Shown: positions 59,117 through 64,000 of the stretch, piece by piece
How the letters are laid out: every line of letters begins with the position of its first letter
Position numbering within the stretch: position 1 is the first letter of the stretch
Source of the DNA: M30B80 sp965656935
GTDB taxonomy: Bacteria; Pseudomonadota; Alphaproteobacteria; Rhodobacterales; Rhodobacteraceae
DNA length: 64,000 bases
Reading direction: 5' to 3'
Assembly: GCA_965656935.1 (NCBI GenBank)
Contig: CBFHMG010000013.1
Location: 1-64,000 of the forward strand
The notes under the pieces: generated by a model
The model's input: the letters and a program-made list of their open reading frames with translations, nothing else
Told to the model about the DNA's origin: nothing
Database searches by the model: none
Program-made: the position numbers and the translations under genes

Positions 59117-59698
59117 TTAGCGTTCGAGCGTGAGCGTGCCATTCGAGATCGACAGGGTTGAGAAACGGTTGAGATAGCTCATCCCCAGCAGGCTCTCGGA
59201 CATCTCGCCATTATTGACGACAGCGCGAATGCCGCTCTCCTCGATCCCGCCAAAGCCGATCCGCTCGAGCCGGATGGGGGCGGTTTGCACGATGCCATTG
59301 GCGGTGAAGGCGCGGCCTGAATAGACGAGGCTGTCAAGATCCAGACCGATGCGGGCGGCGTCATTGCGGCTGAGCACAATCTCGGTGGCGCCTGTATCCA
59401 CGACGAAACGCACCGATTTTCCGTTCACATCGAGGGTGAGGTAATAATGCCCGTCTTGCGAACGGGGTACGGTGATGCCTGCGCCATCCTGCATCACCGA
59501 TTGGCGCGGCGCGATGTCATGGCGCAGATCATTCCATAGGCCAATAGCCGCAATCGCCCCTAGGAAGATAAAGACCCAAAGGGCCGCATTTCGGACCATG
59601 CTGCCCAATTGGCGGCGATTTGCGACAATCATATAGCTGACCAGCACTGCGCCAAGCAGAAGCAGATAGATCAGATTGCCATATTGGTCACCGCTCAT
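59117..59698 (-). CDS. Retropepsin-like aspartic protease, membrane anchored
   Basis: A 193-residue protein with two N-terminal membrane helices (residues 8-25 and 36-54) and a periplasmic retropepsin-like domain (about 85-193) with the active-site motif FVVDTGATEIVLS and LLGMSYLNRFSTLSI. This is the TIGR02281-type clan AA protease common in alphaproteobacteria; substrates are unknown. Start 59698 (MSGDQYGN) precedes the first helix directly. It lies on the opposite strand from holC and 40 bases from marC. Confidence 0.88.
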   Translation of the reverse strand: MSGDQYGNLIYLLLLGAVLVSYMIVANRRQLGSMVRNAALWVFIFLGAIAAIGLWNDLRHDIAPRQSVMQDGAGITVPRSQDGHYYLTLDVNGKSVRFVVDTGATEIVLSRNDAARIGLDLDSLVYSGRAFTANGIVQTAPIRLERIGFGGIEESGIRAVVNNGEMSESLLGMSYLNRFSTLSISNGTLTLER

Positions 59699-59738
59699 TG
59701 CGCGCCCTCCTGCCTCTCTATTTAGGAGGCTTTGGCCT

Positions 59739-60356
59739 TCAAAACACCTGCAAGTCGTAAAAACCATCGATCACGAACTGGATAGCGAGCGCGGCCAGCA
59801 GCATGCCGAGAAGGCGGGTGACCACATTGATGCCAGTGGGGCCCAAGAGCCGCTCGAGCGGGGCGGCGAGCAGGAAGAGGGCGAAGACGCAAAGCAGAAC
59901 AAGCCCCATGACCAGATGGATGGCGAAGATATGCAGCGCATCCGCCCCGTCTTGGCCCGTGAGAAGGATCATTGTGGCCAAGGCGCCTGGACCCGCGATG
60001 AGCGGCGTGGCCAGCGGAAAGACCGACGGGTCATCGGCATGGGGTTCATCGGCTTGGTCTTGGCGGCGTTCCTTGCGGCGCTCGAACAGCATATCAAGGG
60101 CGGTCAGAAACAGCAGGATACCCCCCGCCATGCGGAAGGCGGGCATCGAGATGCCCAGAAAGCTGAGCACGGATTCGCCCGCGATCCCGAATATGGTGAG
60201 CAGGCCAAAGGCAATGAGGCAGGCCCGCATCCCGATCGCGCGCCGCGCGCGCGCGGTCTCGCCTTGGGTGAGGGCCGCAAAGAGAGGGGCCAGACCGATT
60301 GGATCGATGATCACGAAAAGGGCCACGAAGGCGGGGATATAGGCGGTGATTTCCAT
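59739..60356 (-). CDS. MarC-family inner-membrane protein
   Basis: A 205-residue protein with six transmembrane helices of the MarC/UPF0056 family: FVALFVIIDPIGLAPLFAALTQG near the start and the LATPLIAGPGALATMILL block at about residue 115. Despite its name, MarC is not a proven antibiotic-resistance determinant and its transport substrate is unknown. It is downstream of the ABC-F gene on the same strand. Confidence 0.9.
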   Translation of the reverse strand: MEITAYIPAFVALFVIIDPIGLAPLFAALTQGETARARRAIGMRACLIAFGLLTIFGIAGESVLSFLGISMPAFRMAGGILLFLTALDMLFERRKERRQDQADEPHADDPSVFPLATPLIAGPGALATMILLTGQDGADALHIFAIHLVMGLVLLCVFALFLLAAPLERLLGPTGINVVTRLLGMLLAALAIQFVIDGFYDLQVF

Positions 60357-60405
60357 GAGGCAGGAGTGGCGGGAATGGCGGCTTTGGTCAAGCGGTGGCT
60401 TGGGC

Positions 60406-62259
60406 TCAGCCTGTTTTCTCGGCCTTTTCCAGTTTCTCCAAGGCGCTGACCCAAAGGGCCTCGGCGCGGTCCAGCGCCTCCATCACCTCGGCGTATTTCT
60501 TTTGCCAAACCCCCAGATCGCCCTTGCGCTCAGGCTCGTAGATATCGGGATCGGCGAGTTTATCGGCCAGTTTCTGGCGCATCTCTTCGATCTTTTCGAT
60601 CCGTGCTTCGGCGCGGCGGGCCTCGGAGCGTAGCTCCTTGATTTCATCCTTGGAAAAAACCTTTTCGCGGGGCTTTTCCTTTTTCGGCTTGGTGGGGCGG
60701 TCTTCGGTCTGCAGCAGCAGTTTGCGGTAGCTTTCCAGATCGCCCTCATAGGGGTTCACGCCGCCATCCTTCACCAGCCAGAGCCTGTCGGCCACGAGGC
60801 TGAGAAGATGCATGTCATGCGACACCAGAATGACCGCGCCTGAATAGGCCGAGAGCGCCTCGACCAGTGCTTCGCGGCTCTCGATATCAAGGTGGTTGGT
60901 CGGCTCGTCAAGGATCAGCATATGCGGGGCGTCCAGCGTGGCCAGCAGGAGCGAGAGCCGTGCCTTCTGTCCGCCCGAGAGGCGGCGAACCTCGGTTTCG
61001 GCCTGATCGGCGCCAAGGCCGAAGCCCGCCAGCTTGGCGCGCAATTTCGGCGGCATCACACCAGGCAGGGCACTTTGGACATGCTGGAGCGGGGTCTCGT
61101 CGATATGCAGCTCATCCACCTGATGCTGCGCGAAATAGCCGATGCGCAGCTTGGAGGATTTGGTGACCTCGCCCGCCATTGTGGCCAGCTTGCCCGCCAA
61201 CAGTTTCGATAGGGTTGATTTGCCTTCGCCATTGCGCCCCAAAAGCGCGATGCGGTCATCTTGGTCGATGCGCAGGCTGAGGCGTTTGAGAACGGCTTTG
61301 CCGTCATAGCCCACTTCCGCCCCTTCAAGACGCAGGATCGGGGGCGAGAGGGGTTCAGGCTCAGGGAAGGTGAAAACGGTGCGCGCGGCATCTTCGGGCG
61401 CGCGGATGGTGACCATTTTTTCCAGCATCTTCACCCGCGATTGCGCCTGTTTCGCCTTGGAGGCCTTGGCCTTGAAACGGTCCACAAAGCTTTGCAAATG
61501 GGCGCGGCGCAGGTCCTGCTTCTTGGCCTCGGCGGCTTGGATGGCGCGTTGCTCGGCGCGGGCGCGGGCGAAATCATCATAGCCGCCCGTCCAAAGCGTC
61601 AGCTTGCGCTCATTGAGATGCAGGATATGGCCCACAGCGCGGTTCAACAGCCCGCGGTCATGTGAGATCACCAGCACAGAATTGGGATATTTGGCGAGAT
61701 AAGTCTCGAGCCAGAGCGCGCCTTCGAGGTCGAGATAGTTGGTGGGTTCGTCCAAGAGCAGCAGGTCAGGCTGTGCGAAAAGCACGCCCGCCAAGGCAAC
61801 CCGCATCCGCCAGCCGCCTGAAAAGGCCGAGCAGGGCATATGCTGTTCTTCATCGGTAAAGCCGAGGCCCTTGAGAATGGCGGCGGCGCGCCCCTCAGCC
61901 GACCATGCATTGATATCGGCAAGGCGGGTCTGGATATCGGCGATCCGCTCGCCTTGGGCGGTTTCGGCCTCGGCCAAAAGGCTGGCGCGTTCTGTATCGG
62001 CTTCAAGCACGGTATCGAGCAGCGAGGTTTCATTGCCCGGAACCTCTTGGCTGACCCCGCCGATACGCGCGCGCTCAGGCAGGGTGATGCTGCCGCCATC
62101 AAGGCCCAACTCCCCCTTGATCAGTCGAAACAGCGTCGTCTTGCCAGTGCCGTTTCGGCCAACAATACCGACCTTATGGCCTGCGGGAATGGTAACGCTT
62201 GCGCCTTCCAGAAGAGGGCGGCCAGCGACGGAATATGAAATGTCTGAGATCCTGAGCAT
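60406..62259 (-). CDS. ABC-F family ATP-binding protein (YheS/Uup-like)
   Basis: A 617-residue duplicated ABC ATPase without membrane domain. NBD1 has GRNGTGKTTLF and FSGGWRMRVALAG. A charged linker (about 240-300, RAEQRAIQAAEAKKQDLRRAH) separates it from NBD2 with GRNGEGKSTL, LSGGQKARLSL and ILDEPTNHLDI. The C-terminal coiled coil (about 530-617) is the DNA- or ribosome-contacting tail of Uup/YheS-type members. ABC-F proteins act on the ribosome. Start 62259 (MLRISDISYSV) is the family start. Confidence 0.93.
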   Translation of the reverse strand: MLRISDISYSVAGRPLLEGASVTIPAGHKVGIVGRNGTGKTTLFRLIKGELGLDGGSITLPERARIGGVSQEVPGNETSLLDTVLEADTERASLLAEAETAQGERIADIQTRLADINAWSAEGRAAAILKGLGFTDEEQHMPCSAFSGGWRMRVALAGVLFAQPDLLLLDEPTNYLDLEGALWLETYLAKYPNSVLVISHDRGLLNRAVGHILHLNERKLTLWTGGYDDFARARAEQRAIQAAEAKKQDLRRAHLQSFVDRFKAKASKAKQAQSRVKMLEKMVTIRAPEDAARTVFTFPEPEPLSPPILRLEGAEVGYDGKAVLKRLSLRIDQDDRIALLGRNGEGKSTLSKLLAGKLATMAGEVTKSSKLRIGYFAQHQVDELHIDETPLQHVQSALPGVMPPKLRAKLAGFGLGADQAETEVRRLSGGQKARLSLLLATLDAPHMLILDEPTNHLDIESREALVEALSAYSGAVILVSHDMHLLSLVADRLWLVKDGGVNPYEGDLESYRKLLLQTEDRPTKPKKEKPREKVFSKDEIKELRSEARRAEARIEKIEEMRQKLADKLADPDIYEPERKGDLGVWQKKYAEVMEALDRAEALWVSALEKLEKAEKTG

Positions 62260-62363
62260 GGGGTGCGGTGTCGCGCGCGCAGCAACGCTTGTCAATCGCG
62301 GGTTTTCATCGCGCAGAGGCCATGGTAATGGCGCGCCAAATACCAACCCTTGAGGATTTAGAC

Positions 62364-62786
62364 ATGGCTATTCAGCGTACCTTCTCCATCATCAAACCCG
62401 ACGCCACCAAGCGCAACCTGACAGGCGCAATCAACGCCAAGATCGAAGCGGCTGGCCTGCGCATCATTGCGCAAAAGCGCATCCATATGACACCAGCACA
62501 AGCGGGCGTGTTCTATGCCGTGCATGCCGAGCGTCCCTTCTATGGCGAGCTGTGCGAATTCATGGCGTCCGAGCCTGTTGTTGTTCAGGTTCTCGAAGGT
62601 GAGAACGCGATTGCGGTTTACCGTGAAGTCATGGGTGCCACCGATCCTGCAGAAGCGGCGGAAGGCACGATCCGTGCGGAATTCGCTCTGTCCAAGGGTG
62701 AGAACTCGGCTCATGGTTCGGACGCGCCAGAGACGGCTGCCGAAGAGATCGCCTATTTCTTCTCAGGTCTTGAGCTGGTTGGCTAA
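62364..62786 (+). CDS. ndk: Nucleoside diphosphate kinase
   Basis: A 140-residue enzyme that equilibrates nucleoside di- and triphosphates through a phosphohistidine. It contains TFSIIKPDATKRN, the nucleotide-binding MGATDPAEAAEGTIRAEFA and the active-site H117 in NSAHGSD. Exact family length. GAGGATTTAGAC precedes the start. A good terminator follows. Confidence 0.97.
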   Translation: MAIQRTFSIIKPDATKRNLTGAINAKIEAAGLRIIAQKRIHMTPAQAGVFYAVHAERPFYGELCEFMASEPVVVQVLEGENAIAVYREVMGATDPAEAAEGTIRAEFALSKGENSAHGSDAPETAAEEIAYFFSGLELVG

Positions 62787-62813
62787 GGCCAAAGCTGCTT
62801 TTTGAGATTAGGG

Positions 62814-62842
62814 GCCGCGCCTATTGGGTGCGGCCTTTTTTG
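62814..62842 (+). terminator. Rho-independent terminator of ndk
   Basis: GGCCGCGCC and GGTGCGGCC form a 9-bp stem with one G-T pair, loop TATTG, followed by T6. Confidence 0.88.
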
Positions 62843-63046
62843 TTGGTAGAGGGTGGCCTTGCATTTTGGTCCACGCGCGGAGCAAAGGCCGTAGGCCGCC
62901 GCGCATCGACGGGCCGCCCCACGGCACGGCGATTTGGCCGATGTCAGTCTTGATCAGAAATCTCGACGTGCTTGGCTGCCATAAAGTGAAACGACGCGCT
63001 GTCGTGTCGCCATGCCGCGGCCCGACGATGCGCGGAGCTTCAACAC

Positions 63047-63385
63047 CTAACCCTTGGGAAGAATGCCGATCTCGTTCATCGCGCGTTCAAAGGCCGAGGC
63101 GGCTGGGTCATGAGTCTCAGCTTTGATCGCATCAAAGCGACGGCGCAGGGCTGCCTTTTCGTCGCCCTTGCAATCATTCCAAGGGCGGCCTTGCAGCGCC
63201 ATATGCAGCACATAATAGCCGATGAAATGCGGGCGCGTGCCTGCGCGCAACATGCGGGAATAGGCCTCATCGGCCCCCATTTCGCGCAAGCTTTCGGCGT
63301 CATGGATGCCCGCTTTGGCCATTTCCGCGGCCACGGCTGGCCCGAGATTGCGAAGCGCTGTTACCGGCTCAGGGGGGATGCTCAT
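63047..63385 (-). CDS. TfoX/Sxy C-terminal domain protein
   Basis: A 112-residue protein made only of the TfoX C-terminal (HhH-like) domain: VTALRNLGPAVAAEMAKAGIHDAESLREMGADEAYSRML. In full-length TfoX/Sxy this domain accompanies a regulatory half involved in competence. Here it stands alone, a common short form whose function is unknown. Its C-terminal tail (ASAFERAMNEIGILPKG) is extra. It lies 36 bases downstream of the small gene at 63422. Confidence 0.88.
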   Translation of the reverse strand: MSIPPEPVTALRNLGPAVAAEMAKAGIHDAESLREMGADEAYSRMLRAGTRPHFIGYYVLHMALQGRPWNDCKGDEKAALRRRFDAIKAETHDPAASAFERAMNEIGILPKG

Positions 63386-63421
63386 GATGGAAACCTAGAC
63401 CATTTTTCTGGCCCAAACCTA

Positions 63422-63514
63422 TCAGATGCTGGCCCAATCCGAGAAGCGGACAGGTGTGGGGCGTTCCTTTTGCGGAAGCGTCTTCTTGGTTGGTGTCGTG
63501 GTCGGGGCTGGCAT
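63422..63514 (-). CDS. 30-residue small protein with a strong ribosome-binding site
   Basis: A short gene that is easily missed. It encodes 30 residues: a Thr/Pro/Lys-rich N-terminus (MPAPTTTPTKKT), then PTPVRFSDWASI ending at TGA. It is preceded by AAAAAAGGAGAGGGCC, an excellent Shine-Dalgarno site with about 7 bases spacing. It lies upstream of the TfoX-domain gene on the same strand. No function is recognised; reality rests on the ribosome-binding site and the ordered C-terminus. Confidence 0.6.
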   Translation of the reverse strand: MPAPTTTPTKKTLPQKERPTPVRFSDWASI

Positions 63515-64000
63515 TGGCCCTCTCCTTTTTTACTGATTACCTCAAGAAACCAGCTTGGCGGGCGAATACGGCAAAAGTTTGACCGGATGTCCGATTTGTG
63601 GCGCTGCTGTGGCTCGGGGGAGAAAACGCTGGTGATCCAACCAAGAAAAGGGAGGAGAGATTTGGTGGACCACCAGCAGTCTGATTGCGCCAAGTATCAG
63701 GGGTAGGAAGGGAGGAGACCCGCTGACCTTGGTAACACGCCCATATTGCGCGGTGTGATCAGGGTTGAAAAGAAACGCGGCAATTTTTGCTAGGATTTTT
63801 ATCAAACGCCCAATTTTTGAACATTTATTTGGCGAGGAAGGTTCAAAAAATGCGGCTTTTAAGTTGGAGAGGGCGAGATCAAGCGCCGCATCGCCCGCCT
63901 GCGGCTTGCCTGCGGGTCTGTCCCGAGAAGCCACCGAACTCAACCCGAAGTGTGAATTCGGTTGCGGCATCCACATTGCTGACCACTGAATCGCGCCGCG
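63515..64000. other. Gene-poor, AT-richer tail of the window
   Basis: No recognisable gene. Several overlapping open frames exist on both strands (for instance 63542-63976 minus), but none has a ribosome-binding site or familiar sequence. The stretch 63770-63840 is rich in TTTTT runs, unlike the rest of the window. A mobile-element remnant or a non-coding spacer are both possible. Confidence 0.5.

Noticed and set aside
63542..63976. 144-residue minus-strand open frame at the window edge
   Set aside because: No ribosome-binding site, no recognisable family and a composition (many His, Pro, Ser) not like the real genes here.

Overview
The window is a stretch of chromosome from an alphaproteobacterium, most likely a Rhodobacteraceae (Roseobacter-group) strain. 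The evidence is the high GC, the divergent ccmABCDG/acnA pair, a GapR (DUF2312) protein, an LdtR-like MarR regulator, a DUF4167 protein behind prfA-prmC, and the lptF-lptG / surA-pdxA-rsmA block beside pepA-holC. It is draft sequence: a run of 98 Ns lies inside acnA and a probable one-base homopolymer error truncates a methyltransferase. No CRISPR array, integrase, transposase, plasmid gene or rRNA was recognised.

Layout. 1-2.5 kb: DoxX-like protein, aspartate aminotransferase, an XRE regulator and sdhE. 2.6-8.4 kb: one 1913-residue surface protein made of about 14 Ig-like repeats, an acidic Ser/Thr linker and a C-terminal outer-membrane barrel, followed by a MarR regulator. 9-14.6 kb: ccmABCDG (cytochrome c maturation) divergent from acnA. 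14.8-15.6 kb: a cobalamin-binding AerR/PpaA-like regulator. 15.6-21.2 kb: a surface-glycan island with three GT25 transferases, one GT4 transferase, two FkbM methyltransferases and an ICMT-like methyltransferase. 21.3-26.2 kb: housekeeping genes (DUF1223, LpxL-like acyltransferase, EamA transporter, Blh-type phosphatase, GapR, a hypothetical) and tRNA-Thr. 26.3-28.9 kb: a small lipoprotein and a CoA-ligase/crotonase pair.

28.9-47.7 kb is the most distinctive region, a large cyclitol (inositol) catabolic cluster. A MocD-like oxygenase/desaturase and a MocE-family Rieske ferredoxin are divergent from a LacI regulator. Next comes a complete operon iolG-iolC(DUF2090 fusion)-iolD-SDR-iolE-small membrane protein-iolB. 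A second lower branch (class II aldolase, second IolB, second IolC-like kinase) faces it on the other strand. Last come two more Gfo/Idh/MocA dehydrogenases flanking an IolE/MocC-like isomerase, and an IlvD/Edd sugar-acid dehydratase. AACCTCTCA half-sites lie both in the mocD-lacI intergenic region and, as a near-perfect palindrome, upstream of iolG, which suggests one regulator ties methoxy-cyclitol demethylation to inositol breakdown. No inositol transporter or iolA lies in the window.

47.8-63.5 kb: conserved housekeeping genes (cspA, DUF1499, prfA-prmC, DUF4167, rsmA-pdxA-surA, lptG-lptF, pepA-holC, a retropepsin-like protease, marC, an ABC-F ATPase, ndk, a TfoX C-domain protein) plus a 30-codon gene with a strong ribosome-binding site. 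lptD, expected between lptG and surA, is absent there. The last 486 bases hold no recognisable gene.
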